DNA from: Alphaproteobacteria bacterium
GTDB taxonomy: Bacteria; Pseudomonadota; Alphaproteobacteria; Rickettsiales; UBA6187
Assembly: GCA_024280585.1 (NCBI GenBank)
Contig: JAJRPW010000119.1
Span: forward strand, 1-13,194
Direction of reading: 5' to 3'
DNA length: 13,194 bases
Shown: positions 1 through 8,400 of the stretch, piece by piece
Layout of the letters: every line of letters begins with the position of its first letter
Position numbering within the stretch: the stretch's first letter is position 1
The notes under the pieces: generated by a model
Seen by the model: the letters and a program-made list of their open reading frames with translations, nothing else
Told to the model about the DNA's origin: nothing
Databases searched by the model: none
Program-made: the position numbers and the translations under genes

Positions 1-1
1 C

Positions 2-820
2 CTTATAAATATTACAGGTGGTATGGATATGACGCTGTTTGAGGTTGATGAGGCTGCCAATCGTGTTCGTGAAGAGGTTGATCCTAGCGCTAACATCATC
101 TTTGGTTCAACATTTAATGAGAATTTATCTGGTAAAATCAGAGTTTCAGTCGTGGCTACCGGTATTGATTCACACTTAAGTGCAGAGCCGTTCGCGCCGA
201 AAGCCTCAGTTGTGACCAAGGATGTGCCGACTGCAGAAAAAGAAACTCCGGAGGTGGAAGCCGCCGTTGCATCTGCGGAACAAGAAAAAGCTGTCGTGGC
301 TAATGAGCCTAAATCTTCTGAATATCAATTCCAGAATTTTAACTCAGATGCGTCCGAAGAAGATTTCTCCCCTTCTAATTCGGATGAGCAATATTTTGAT
401 GCGATCCGCAATTTGGGTGAGCAAGATGAAGATGGAAAAAAGGTGGAACCTACTGTTTCTGTTGATAAAAAACCAGAGTTGCAAAAAAACTTCTTTATGC
501 CAGCTCCCGTTGCACAGCCTGGTACTTACTCGGAAATATCTTTCGGCGGAACGGATGTTGGATATGAGGATTCGCCAGCTAATGAATCCGAACAAAAAGC
601 TAAGGGTGAGGCTTCAGGCGGGATATTTAGCAGAATGGCTAAAGTTGCCCGTTCTTTTCAAGCCAATGACGAGGATGATAACAGTAAATGGTGGGAAGAT
701 GAGGATGGTGAAAAAAATAAAAGCGAGCCCGGCGAAGATGCACTCACAAAGAGTGAGGGGCTTCAAGAGCCAGCCGAAGAATCACTTGATATTCCAGCAT
801 TTTTAAGAAGAAAAGCTTAG
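2..820 (+). CDS. ftsZ: Cell division protein FtsZ, C-terminal part (5' end outside window)
   Basis: FtsZ is the tubulin-like GTPase that forms the cytokinetic Z-ring on the inner face of the membrane. The frame is open from base 2, so the N-terminal GTP-binding domain lies upstream; 272 residues are visible. The first 60 or so residues are the end of the tubulin-like C-terminal domain, with the stretches NITGGMDMTLFEVDEAA and NIIFGSTFNENLSGKIRVSV leading to VVATGID. A linker of about 195 residues follows, rich in Glu, Asp, Ser and Lys and probably disordered. The protein ends in LDIPAFLRRKA, the conserved tail peptide that in this family binds membrane tethers such as FtsA. Long linkers are typical of alphaproteobacterial FtsZ. 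The stop is 9 bases before a prepilin-like gene. I am very sure of the family; the true start cannot be seen. Confidence 0.97.
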   Translation, partial: LINITGGMDMTLFEVDEAANRVREEVDPSANIIFGSTFNENLSGKIRVSVVATGIDSHLSAEPFAPKASVVTKDVPTAEKETPEVEAAVASAEQEKAVVANEPKSSEYQFQNFNSDASEEDFSPSNSDEQYFDAIRNLGEQDEDGKKVEPTVSVDKKPELQKNFFMPAPVAQPGTYSEISFGGTDVGYEDSPANESEQKAKGEASGGIFSRMAKVARSFQANDEDDNSKWWEDEDGEKNKSEPGEDALTKSEGLQEPAEESLDIPAFLRRKA

Positions 821-829
821 TTATGAAAT

Positions 830-1570
830 ATGAAACACTCTAGCTGGAACTATCAAAAAGGTCTTTCGATCGCAGAGTTGGCCATTGTCATTGTGATAAT
901 AGGCATATTGACCGGTATGGTTGCTGGTGGCTTGAGGATGCAAAAAGCGTCACAGTTACGTGGAATTATACTGCAAGTATCTGGATTCCAAATTGCAATT
1001 GAATCTTTCGATGATCAGTATAGAGATTTGCCGGGAGATATGTCAGATGCCCATGATTATTGGGATGATGGGGCTAATGGTGTTTGCGGAACAGCTGCGG
1101 AATGTAACGGCGATTCTGATGGTTTGATAGAATTGGATGTATCTAGTGGCAGCGAAAGCGAGTCATTCAGAGCCTGGCAGCACCTGGATTTATCTGGGTT
1201 TTTAGGAGGGGGGTATAGCGGAACTGCTACAATCAGTGTTGATCAGTCCGATCTTGGTATCAACATCCCGATAGCAAAAATTAATAAAGCTGGCTATTAT
1301 TTGATATATGGCGATTTGAGTGGCGGCTCTCGCAATGAAATTCGCTTGGGAAATTTTCGGGCAAATGAGGTTAATAGTAACGCTAGTTTGACTGCTTTGG
1401 AGGCTTTTGCTATTGATAATAAATCCGATGACGGTGATGCTGATGATGGCAGGATCTTTGCTGCGGATGGATCGGATGCAACGGCGAATGATTGTGTTGA
1501 TGGCAGTGGCGAGTACGATAAGTCTAAAACTACTACTGCATGCGTGATGTCCTTCCCGATAATTCCTTAA
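830..1570 (+). CDS. Prepilin-like protein with N-terminal cleavage/methylation signal (type II/IV pseudopilin-like)
   Basis: A 246-residue secreted or pilus-like protein. Residues 1-11 form a short leader ending QKG, followed by LSIAELAIVIVIIGILTGMV. That gives Gly at -1 and Glu at +5 of the mature protein (Glu16), then a hydrophobic helix to about residue 34, which is the class III signal cut by a prepilin peptidase. The segment YRDLPGDMSDAHDYW (about 64-78) and the late Asp-rich stretch IDNKSDDGDADDGRIF (about 195-210) resemble uncharacterised pseudopilin-like proteins. Cys86/Cys92 and Cys222/Cys238 could form disulfides outside the cytoplasm. No peptidase, assembly ATPase or secretin gene is in the window. 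It starts 9 bases after ftsZ with no clear Shine-Dalgarno, so translation may be coupled to ftsZ. The class is confident; the role (pilus, type II secretion, DNA uptake or surface protein) is unknown. Confidence 0.85.
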   Translation: MKHSSWNYQKGLSIAELAIVIVIIGILTGMVAGGLRMQKASQLRGIILQVSGFQIAIESFDDQYRDLPGDMSDAHDYWDDGANGVCGTAAECNGDSDGLIELDVSSGSESESFRAWQHLDLSGFLGGGYSGTATISVDQSDLGINIPIAKINKAGYYLIYGDLSGGSRNEIRLGNFRANEVNSNASLTALEAFAIDNKSDDGDADDGRIFAADGSDATANDCVDGSGEYDKSKTTTACVMSFPIIP

Positions 1571-1586
1571 AATATTAAGTAAGCAG

Positions 1587-1615
1587 TTGACACATGGTCT
1601 TCGTTACATCATTGT
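1587..1615 (+). promoter_or_regulatory. Candidate promoter of the 1654 gene
   Basis: TTGACA, a perfect -35 hexamer, stands at 1587-1592. A weak -10-like hexamer CATTGT lies 17 bases downstream at 1610-1615 and matches only three of six consensus positions. It sits in the 83-base gap between the prepilin-like gene and the unknown gene, the right place for a separate transcript. Only the -35 element is convincing. Confidence 0.35.
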
Positions 1616-1635
1616 GCAGAAAAATTCTCATGTGT
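1590..1635 (+). repeat. Inverted repeat ACACATG / CATGTGT
   Basis: Arms of 7 bases at 1590-1596 and 1629-1635 are exact reverse complements separated by 32 bases. The left arm overlaps the candidate -35 box and the right arm lies about 8 bases before the AAGGA ribosome binding site of the 1654 gene. It could be a split operator or a long-range RNA stem; chance is not excluded for 7-base arms. Confidence 0.3.
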
Positions 1636-1653
1636 AAAAATTAAGGACAAATT

Positions 1654-2139
1654 ATGAGTGCAAAAACATCCGAATTCATTGCGGCCGTCAACGAAGAAGT
1701 TGTAACAAATCTAGGCGGTTTATTCACCAAACAACAGATCAATAACTTTCTATTATCTTTTTATGAAGCTGTCATTGGAACCGGCGGGGATTATGGTGAT
1801 CTTAAAAATGTTATGAGGTTTGTAGCTAATTCAAAAAGCGATTTTCATACAGTATCACCGAAATCGCCGCGTAAATCAATGCAAATAAGCTTATCTAATA
1901 GTGGTAACAATCTTGGGGCTATTTCTGACGGAGAGGATATTTTGTCGAGGGAATTCCCTAAATTATCCCAATGTGTTGAAAAACAGCGTTCCAGTGCGGA
2001 AAGGGGAGGATTTACATCTCGTTTTCGCCCAGGAAAAAGCCCCAATCAAAAACTAGTAGCGGCACTTGAGGAAATTATGACCAAGCGAGAGATTGATTTT
2101 TCCAACGTAAAAGAGTCCGAAGAGCAGCGAGCTAGATAA
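1654..2139 (+). CDS. Hypothetical protein, unrecognised, 161 residues
   Basis: I do not recognise this protein. It has a well-placed ribosome binding site (AAGGA before ATG) and the open frame ends one base before the stop of the convergent dapB gene, so the reading frame is probably real. There is no signal peptide or membrane segment, so it is probably cytoplasmic. Residues 1-57 look helical and carry FTKQQINNFLLSFYEAVIG; the middle (about 60-110) is polar, rich in Ser, Lys and Asn; the end (about 115-161) is charged, with RFRPGKSPNQKLVAALEEIM and a final Glu/Arg-rich tail. Basic patches could suit nucleic-acid or protein binding, but that is a guess. It follows ftsZ and the prepilin-like gene on the same strand, 83 bases later, possibly with its own promoter. 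Confidence 0.7.
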   Translation: MSAKTSEFIAAVNEEVVTNLGGLFTKQQINNFLLSFYEAVIGTGGDYGDLKNVMRFVANSKSDFHTVSPKSPRKSMQISLSNSGNNLGAISDGEDILSREFPKLSQCVEKQRSSAERGGFTSRFRPGKSPNQKLVAALEEIMTKREIDFSNVKESEEQRAR

Positions 2140-2140
2140 T

Positions 2141-2935
2141 TTATCCCAAAACATCCTTCATTGAATAAAAACCTGGCGATTTTTGCGCCGCCCAAAGGCA
2201 GGCGCGCACTGCCCCGCGGGCGAATATTTTGCGTGAAGAAGCTTTGTGGGTAAGCTCAATGCGCTCGCCGTCGCTGGCAAAAATAACCGTGTGTTCACCG
2301 ACAACATCACCACCACGAATCGTTGAAAAACCAATCTCCCCTTGCGCGCGGGCGCCGATTATTCCGTCGCGGCTTTTACATGCAACTTCGTCAAGCGAGA
2401 CAGCGCGACCTTTTGCCGCGGACTCACCAAGGGTTATGGCAGTTCCAGAAGGTGCATCAACCTTATGATTATGATGCATTTCTAATATTTCGATATCTGT
2501 GGAATTATCGAGTTGTGCTGCCACTTCTTCAACCAGGGAGCTTAGGATGTTTATGCCAATGCTCATATTTGATGACCAGATTATAGCGGTATTTTCTGCA
2601 TATTCATTCAATTTTTTAAAGTCATTTTCTGAAAACCCGGTTGTACCAATTACATGAATTTTATTTTTTTCAGCAGCAATTTTTGCCGCATCCAGGCTTG
2701 TTTCAACCGTAGAAAAATCAATTACCGCGTCACTTTTATCAAATAATTCTTGCAAAGAATGGCTGGTAATCATGCCTATAGGATTAAGTCCGACCAAAGC
2801 CGCCAGGTCTTTGCCGGCAAAAGCACTGTTTTCACGAACAAGGCCACCAGATAGCTCCGTTTTATCATTTAACAAAACTTCCTCAATAAAAGTTTTGCCC
2901 ATTCTACCGGTACAACCGATGATTCCTATTTTCAT
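2141..2935 (-). CDS. dapB: 4-hydroxy-tetrahydrodipicolinate reductase
   Basis: DapB catalyses the NAD(P)H-dependent reduction in the diaminopimelate/lysine pathway, in the cytoplasm, supplying meso-DAP for peptidoglycan. The 264-residue protein has the usual family length. Visible signatures are the dinucleotide-binding loop GCTGRMG (7-13), the IGTTGFSENDF segment (about 96-106), and the diagnostic EMHHNHKVDAPSGTA (152-166) with the catalytic His154/His155 region and Lys158. The end, GAVRACLWAAQKSPGFYSMKDVLG, is also typical. I start at the ATG whose product begins MKIGIIGCTG, because the 24 extra residues of the longer frame overlap the upstream gene and precede the Rossmann fold. A GGGAG lies just before this ATG inside the end of the flavin reductase gene. 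That gene's stop is one base upstream, so the two are cotranscribed and probably translationally coupled. Confidence 0.97.
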   Translation of the reverse strand: MKIGIIGCTGRMGKTFIEEVLLNDKTELSGGLVRENSAFAGKDLAALVGLNPIGMITSHSLQELFDKSDAVIDFSTVETSLDAAKIAAEKNKIHVIGTTGFSENDFKKLNEYAENTAIIWSSNMSIGINILSSLVEEVAAQLDNSTDIEILEMHHNHKVDAPSGTAITLGESAAKGRAVSLDEVACKSRDGIIGARAQGEIGFSTIRGGDVVGEHTVIFASDGERIELTHKASSRKIFARGAVRACLWAAQKSPGFYSMKDVLG

Positions 2936-2936
2936 A

Positions 2937-3425
2937 CTAACTCCCAACTTCTGAAATTTTGCTATATTTACCTTTGTAATATAAAAGTGGCTGGCCACCT
3001 TCTTCATTATTCAAATTTACCACACGACCCACAAATATAGAATGATCGCCGCCGTCATAAATATGCTCAGATTCACATTCAATATACGCTATAACACCTT
3101 CTAATATAGGGGTTTTTGTCTCGCCCAATATATATTTTATATTCTTAAATTTCTTTTTATATGTGCTGGCAAATTGTCTGGAAATTTCGATTTGATCTTC
3201 ATGTAAAATATTAACCGTAAAGTGCTCGGCCTTGCTAAGTAACTGATAATTATAGCATAATTTGTCAATATTAAACGTCACGAGCGGCGGACTCAAGGAT
3301 AAAGAGGTGAAGGAGCTAACCGTTAACCCATGCGGATTGCCATCATCGTCTAAAACACTCACAACTGTTACACCACTGGCAAAACACCCCATACAATTCT
3401 TAAAATCTTCTTCCAAAAACCCCAT
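2937..3425 (-). CDS. Flavin reductase-like protein, FMN-binding split barrel (HpaC-like)
   Basis: A 162-residue protein of the flavin reductase family: small cytoplasmic enzymes that reduce FMN or FAD with NAD(P)H, often for a partner monooxygenase. It shows FASGVTVVSVLDDDG near the N-terminus, then GLTVSSFTSLSLSPPLVTFN, where the SSFTSLSLxPP pattern contacts flavin in this family. Near the end come GDHSIFVGRVV and PLLYYKGKYSKI, also typical. No monooxygenase partner is in the window, so the physiological acceptor is unknown. The frame can be extended to a TTG at 3443, but the internal ATG at 3425 has AAGGG five bases upstream and begins directly before the conserved fold, so I chose it. It is the first gene of a minus-strand pair with dapB. 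Confidence 0.9.
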   Translation of the reverse strand: MGFLEEDFKNCMGCFASGVTVVSVLDDDGNPHGLTVSSFTSLSLSPPLVTFNIDKLCYNYQLLSKAEHFTVNILHEDQIEISRQFASTYKKKFKNIKYILGETKTPILEGVIAYIECESEHIYDGGDHSIFVGRVVNLNNEEGGQPLLYYKGKYSKISEVGS

Positions 3426-3430
3426 ATACA

Positions 3431-3435
3431 CCCTT
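3431..3435 (-). promoter_or_regulatory. Ribosome binding site deciding the flavin reductase start
   Basis: AAGGG on the minus strand is separated by five bases (TGTAT) from the ATG at 3425. It lies inside the six-codon extension that begins with TTG at 3443, which favours the shorter protein. Confidence 0.6.
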
Positions 3436-3497
3436 GAATTCAATTAAAAGTTGCAAAAATCCTAATAAAAGTAACTATTTGTTAATCTTTGTCCGGC

Positions 3498-3503
3498 TAT
3501 AAT
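3498..3503 (+). promoter_or_regulatory. Candidate -10 element for motAB
   Basis: A perfect TATAAT lies 78 bases before the motA start codon in the divergent spacer. No good -35 hexamer stands at 16-18 bases upstream; TTGTTA at 3479-3484 is only 13 bases away. Transcription would begin near 3510 and give a leader of about 70 bases containing the dyad at 3523-3545. I saw no sigma-54 or sigma-28 flagellar promoter signature. Confidence 0.4.
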
Positions 3504-3522
3504 AACATAAGATTTTTATAGA

Positions 3523-3545
3523 GTGACCCTATTAATACAGGTCAC
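3523..3545 (+). repeat. Dyad GTGACC-N11-GGTCAC in the motA leader
   Basis: Arms GTGACC (3523-3528) and GGTCAC (3540-3545) are exact reverse complements, and the spacer contains the palindrome TATTAATA (3530-3537), almost centred. The arms are 17 bases apart centre to centre, near one and a half helical turns. It lies just downstream of the TATAAT box, a suitable place for a repressor operator; it could also form an RNA hairpin in the motA leader. Confidence 0.45.
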
Positions 3546-3581
3546 AGCCAAATATGGCAATAGTAAAAAGGTAAGCAAACT

Positions 3582-4439
3582 ATGCTTTTTATAATAGGCT
3601 TTATAACAGTTTTTGGCTCCGTTGCCGGCGGATATGCAATGCATCATGGAAACTTCGCGGTTTTATGGCAGCCCAATGAGGTTGTAATTATCTTTGGCGC
3701 TGCTTTAGGCGCGATGATAATCGCTAATCCCGGGTATCTTTTAAAAGCGATTCTTGGCTCGTTAAAAAACTTGCTTAAAGGAAATCCGTATTCAAAAGCA
3801 CACTATATCGACCTTCTGATGTTCCTGTTTAATATCTGCAAAGTCATGAAAACTAAAGGAATGCTTGAGGTTGAGCCGGCGCTGGATGCTCCTGAAGATA
3901 GCGAGTTATTTACTGCCTATCCAAAATTTGCCAAGGATCATCATGCGGTAGAGTTTTTCTGTGATTACATACGCTTAGTAACTATGGGTATGGAAAATCA
4001 GTATCAATTAGATGACCTTATGGAAAAAGAACTGGAAATTCATCATCACGCCGCCATGGAGGCATCTGATTCCGTAAATGCGATGGCAGATGGCATGCCT
4101 GCACTTGGTATTGTTGCTGCAGTACTTGGTGTAATTCAAACGATGGGTAGTATCGCCGAGCCGCCAGAAATTTTGGGTGGATTGATTGGCGCGGCACTTG
4201 TTGGAACGTTTCTAGGAATTTTAATGAGTTACGGCCTGTTTGGCCCGATGGCAACAGCACTCGGAAAATATGCCAACGAGCAAGGAGAGTATCTTGGGGT
4301 ACTAAAAGCCGCCATATTAGCGCATGTTCAGGGCAACGCGCCTGTTGTTACTGTTGAGTTTGCGCGCAAAGCTATATCGCCTCATTTAATGCCATCATTT
4401 GTTGAAATTGATGCGCTTATAAACGGCCCGTCAGAATAA
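3582..4439 (+). CDS. motA: Flagellar motor stator protein MotA
   Basis: MotA is the ring-forming inner-membrane subunit of the flagellar stator; with MotB it converts ion flow into torque on the rotor. At 285 residues it has the usual length. Four membrane segments can be read: about 1-20, 33-55, 169-190 and 201-222, with the large cytoplasmic loop between the second and third. Pro173 (in DGMPALGIVAAVLGV) and Pro222 (in YGLFGPMATALG) fall at the same numbers as the two essential prolines of Escherichia coli MotA. In the loop, Lys90 and Glu98 correspond to the charged rotor-contact positions, Arg90 and Glu98 in E. coli, so the first is a conservative change. AAAAGG lies about ten bases before the ATG. 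motB follows after 19 bases, so the two form an operon. Confidence 0.97.
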   Translation: MLFIIGFITVFGSVAGGYAMHHGNFAVLWQPNEVVIIFGAALGAMIIANPGYLLKAILGSLKNLLKGNPYSKAHYIDLLMFLFNICKVMKTKGMLEVEPALDAPEDSELFTAYPKFAKDHHAVEFFCDYIRLVTMGMENQYQLDDLMEKELEIHHHAAMEASDSVNAMADGMPALGIVAAVLGVIQTMGSIAEPPEILGGLIGAALVGTFLGILMSYGLFGPMATALGKYANEQGEYLGVLKAAILAHVQGNAPVVTVEFARKAISPHLMPSFVEIDALINGPSE

Positions 4440-4458
4440 TAAATAAAGGCAATATTAA

Positions 4459-5466
4459 ATGGCTGAAAATCAAACTATAATAATAAAAAAGATAAAGAAA
4501 GGCGGGCATGGCCATCATGGTGGTGCATGGAAAGTTGCGTATGCGGATTTTGTAACAGCGATGATGGCGTTCTTTTTGCTACTTTGGCTTTTGACAGCAA
4601 CTCCGGTTGAGCAGCTTGAAGGTTTGGCGGATTATTTCAGTCCTACTATGGGTTTACAGGGGAAAATGGGTATTGGTTTTTCCGGTGGTCGCGCGCCCGA
4701 TAGTGACGGTTGGAGCACAGGAGACTGGGCAAGTATGGGTTTGATATTTGGGTCAGCACCATCCGGGCCTATCATGAAATTTCCCGATAAAGACAATAAA
4801 ACCGACGAGGATAATGAACGGGTAAATTTTGAGAAAATCAAGGATACAATCACTGAGTCAGTTGAAGAAAGCGAGGTTATGTCAAAATATAAAGACAGTG
4901 TTTTGATTGAACAAACCCCTGAAGGGTTAAATATTCAAATTACCGATCAAAATAAACGGCCTATGTTTGAAGAAGGGACGGCAATTCTTATGCCCCATAC
5001 CAAGAAAATATTAGCAAAAATAGCTAGTATAGTAAGCCATATCCCAAATTATATACATATTTCGGGTCACACTAACGGAACATTTAAGGTTATTGACCAG
5101 TCATATACAGCCTGGGAATTATCAGCTGATAGAGCTAATGCGGCCAGAAGGTATATGGCGGAAGTGGGTGTTGGAGATAGCCAAATATTGAGAATTATTG
5201 CAAAAGGTGATAATGATCCTCTCAATCGAGGGCAGGAGTCGGCACCAGAAAACTCAAGAATTTCAATAACGTTACTAAGAAAATCTGTGGTAGCTCTGCA
5301 CAGGATGGCTGCTCCGGACGAGATTATTCTTGGGCCGATTGAGCATGGGATGAAATCTTTTGTAAAGGTTAAAAACCGGAAGGATTCTGAAGAAGAAGTC
5401 CGGGAAAAAAAGCATGAAGAAAGTAAGAAAAAAACTGCCCCTGCTGCTGTTCCGGCGGAGCATTGA
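4459..5466 (+). CDS. motB: Flagellar motor stator protein MotB
   Basis: MotB is the plug and anchor subunit of the stator: one membrane helix carrying the ion-binding Asp and a periplasmic OmpA-like domain that grips peptidoglycan. The protein has 335 residues. The N-terminus shows HHGGAWKVAYADFVTAMMAF, with Asp30 at the ion-binding position and one hydrophobic helix to about residue 46. The region 50-130 is a polar linker. The OmpA-like domain runs from about 160 to 275, with WELSADRANAARR (219-231) and a late NSRISITLLRK. Its SGHT motif is followed by Asn206, where Asp or Glu is usual. The last 30 residues are highly charged and then Ala/Pro-rich. AAAGG precedes the start. The stop is 24 bases from the convergent mfd stop, with no evident terminator. 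Confidence 0.97.
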   Translation: MAENQTIIIKKIKKGGHGHHGGAWKVAYADFVTAMMAFFLLLWLLTATPVEQLEGLADYFSPTMGLQGKMGIGFSGGRAPDSDGWSTGDWASMGLIFGSAPSGPIMKFPDKDNKTDEDNERVNFEKIKDTITESVEESEVMSKYKDSVLIEQTPEGLNIQITDQNKRPMFEEGTAILMPHTKKILAKIASIVSHIPNYIHISGHTNGTFKVIDQSYTAWELSADRANAARRYMAEVGVGDSQILRIIAKGDNDPLNRGQESAPENSRISITLLRKSVVALHRMAAPDEIILGPIEHGMKSFVKVKNRKDSEEEVREKKHEESKKKTAPAAVPAEH

Positions 5467-5490
5467 TTGCTATTGCATATAAAATTCCCT

Positions 5491-8400
5491 CTAAACCGCC
5501 AGTTCTGCAATTTTATTTAATGATTTTTTTGTTCCTTCCAGCCGCTCTTTTGCGCCTTTCCAATCATTCATAAGCACAAGTTTTTGGTCGCCGCGAATCT
5601 TGGTTTTTAGTGGATTTGTCATGATATATTGCAGTAAAGCCTCAGTATTTTTGAATTTATTGCGGTAAAATGTTAACATTATTCCTTTCGGTCCTGCATC
5701 AATTTTTTCTACGCCTGCCTGTATGCATAATTGCTTTATCTTCATAATATCCAGTAAATTCAGTACCTCTTCAGGTAGCTTGCCAAACCGGTCAATTAAT
5801 TCAACTGCTATTGCCTCCAGATCATCTTCCGTCTTCAAATCAGCGATGCGGCGGTATAATCCCAGTCGTAAATCCAAATTTGCCACATATTTTTCGGGAA
5901 TCAAAACCGGGATACCAAGATTAATATGCGGGCTCCATTTCTCATCAGCATCACCTTCATTTTGCCCGGATAATTTAGCTTTTTCGATAGCATCTTTAAG
6001 CATTTGCTGATAAAGTTCAATGCCGACTTCCTTTATATGTCCGGATTGTTCATCTCCCACCAAATTTCCTGCACCACGAATATCCATGTCATGGCTGGCC
6101 AGGTTAAATCCGGCGCCAAGCGAGTCCAGGCTTTGAATTACCTCAAGTCGTTTTATTGCCGTTTTTGATGGAACGCGCTTCGGGGGCGTTGTGAAATAGG
6201 CGTAAGCCCGAATTTTCCCGCGCCCGACTCTTCCGCGCATTTGATATAATTGTGACAATCCGAACATATCTGCGCGGTGAATTATAATCGTATTTGCCGT
6301 CGGTAAGTCAATCCCAGAGCCAATTATATTAGTAGATAGCAGAACGTCATACTTTCCATCGTAAAAGTCACTCATAGTTTGATCGAGTTGCACTGGTGGC
6401 ATTTGACCGTGTGCCCTAACCATTTTTACCTCAGGAATAAGCGCTTTCAATTTACTCTCAATTTCATCTAAGTCCTTGATTTTAGGCACCACAAAAAATG
6501 TATGCCCCCCCCTATAATGCTCTCGTAATATGGCATTCCTTATAATCACCGGATCAAATGGCATTGAAAAGCTTCTTATAGCCAACCGGTCAATAGGTGG
6601 CGTGGCTATTATGCTCAAATCTTTTATGCCAGACAGTGACATCTGCAATGTGCGCGGAATTGGAGTTGCGGAAAGCGATAATATATGAATGCCAGAGCGA
6701 AGTTGTTTAAAGCGTTCTTTTTGTACGACGCCAAATAATTGCTCCTCATCAATTATTACCAGGCCTAAGTTTTTGAATTTAATCGATTTTGCTAGTAATG
6801 CGTGGGTGCCAATAACTATATCAGCGCGGCCATTTTCAATGTATTTTTTTGTTTCTTTTACATTTTTAGGAGGAGTTAGGCGCGACAAATCACGAACTTC
6901 AAACGGAAACTCGGCGAAACGTTTTTTAAAAGTTTGGTAATGCTGGCGGCAGAGTAGGGTGGTCGGACAAATAATTGCAACCTGCTTATGTTCATTACAG
7001 CTTGCTGCTATAAAGCTTGCGCGCAGGGCAATTTCCGTCTTGCCAAAGCCCACATCGCCGCAAATTAGTCTATCCATTGGCCTGCCCGACATTAGATCCT
7101 TTGCTACATCTTCAATACAACGCAATTGATCCTCAGTTTCCGCATAAGGAAAACGTGAGCAGAATTCTTCATACAAGCCGGCCATTGCTTCCAGTTCTGG
7201 CGCGGTTTTTAGCTCTCTTTCCGCCGCTATTTTTATTAAGCCTTCCGCAATATTTTTAATACGTTTTTTAATTTTGGACTTACGAGCCTGCCAGGATGCA
7301 CTGCCCAATTTATCTAGTTGATCGGTCTCCTTTTCTGAGCCGTATCTTGACAAAATTTCAATATTCTCGACTGGAACATATAATTTGTCGCCGCCATGAT
7401 AAATTATACGTAGGCAATCATGATTTTCACCTGATATTACTAGTGTTTCAAGCGTTTCAAAACGGCCAAGTCCATGCTCATTATGCACTACCAACTCGCC
7501 TTCAGACAAGCTTGCAGCCTCGGTTAGAAAATTTTCTGATTTTCTTTTCAATTTTCGACCGGCATTTAACCTTTCTCCAACGATATCTTGCTCACTTATG
7601 ACAACATATTCATCAGATTCAAAGCCACTTTCCAAAGCTAAGATGGTCAGTCCAATTGTTTTAGCTTTAACTTTTTTTGCTTGTTCGAATTTATCAATTA
7701 TTACCACATGAATGTCATGTTCACATAACATTTTTCGCATGCGCTCTCTTGAACCTTCAGAATGACAAGTGATTATTTTTCTTTGTGCTCTTTTCTCGAA
7801 TAAAAATTTAGACAAAAGGTCAAATGCATTAGTTTTTGTGGTTTTAGCTTCCGTCGAAAAGTTAGGCACAGACTTATATGCAAGCTCAATCGCACCGTCC
7901 GAATCAGGCAATTTAAAAATACTCGTTTTGATAATTTTCCGGCCAGATAAGTTTTGCTCCCACTCCTCCTCATCTAAATAGAGCATTTTCGGCGGAATTG
8001 CTTTGTAACTACCACTTGATGAAAAGCCTGAATTTGTTGACTCTTCCCGCGATTTATAGTAGTCAATAATGATCTCTAGCCTCTCATTGTGCGCTTCTAT
8101 AGCCAAATGATCGAAGATAAGCGGGCAATTGGGCAAGTAGTCAAATAGGCTATCTAATTTATCATAAAATAGTGGCAGCCAATGTTCCATTCCGGCATAA
8201 TTACGTCCCTCGGATATAGCCTCATAAAGTGGATCTGATGCTTGAATAGCTCCGAATAACCTCCTGTAATTATTTCGAAATTTCTCAATAGACTCTTCAT
8301 CCATAACCACTTCCGAAGTTGGCATTAGACTGACCGTCTTGCGTTTCCCCGCGCTAATTTGCGTAAGCGGGTCAAAAAGCCTTATAACCTCTAATTTATC

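Noticed and set aside
222..806. 194-codon plus-strand frame overlapping ftsZ
   Set aside because: It is a second frame through the low-complexity FtsZ linker; the FtsZ frame ends in the conserved tail peptide and explains the region.
2141..3007. Longer dapB start giving 288 residues
   Set aside because: The extra 24 residues overlap the flavin reductase gene and come before the Rossmann fold; the ATG at 2935 gives the normal family length.
3554..3574. Six-codon leader peptide MAIVKR before motA
   Set aside because: There is no ribosome binding site and no attenuation-like structure; its stop merely overlaps the motA ribosome binding site region.
3582..5466. Alternative reading as an ExbB/ExbD or TolQ/TolR pair
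   Set aside because: The lengths, Pro173/Pro222, the large cytoplasmic loop and the OmpA-like domain of the second protein fit MotA/MotB.
7481..7489. TTATGCACT, a one-mismatch DnaA box inside mfd
   Set aside because: It is isolated, inside a conserved coding region, and mismatched at the last position; not counted in the cluster.
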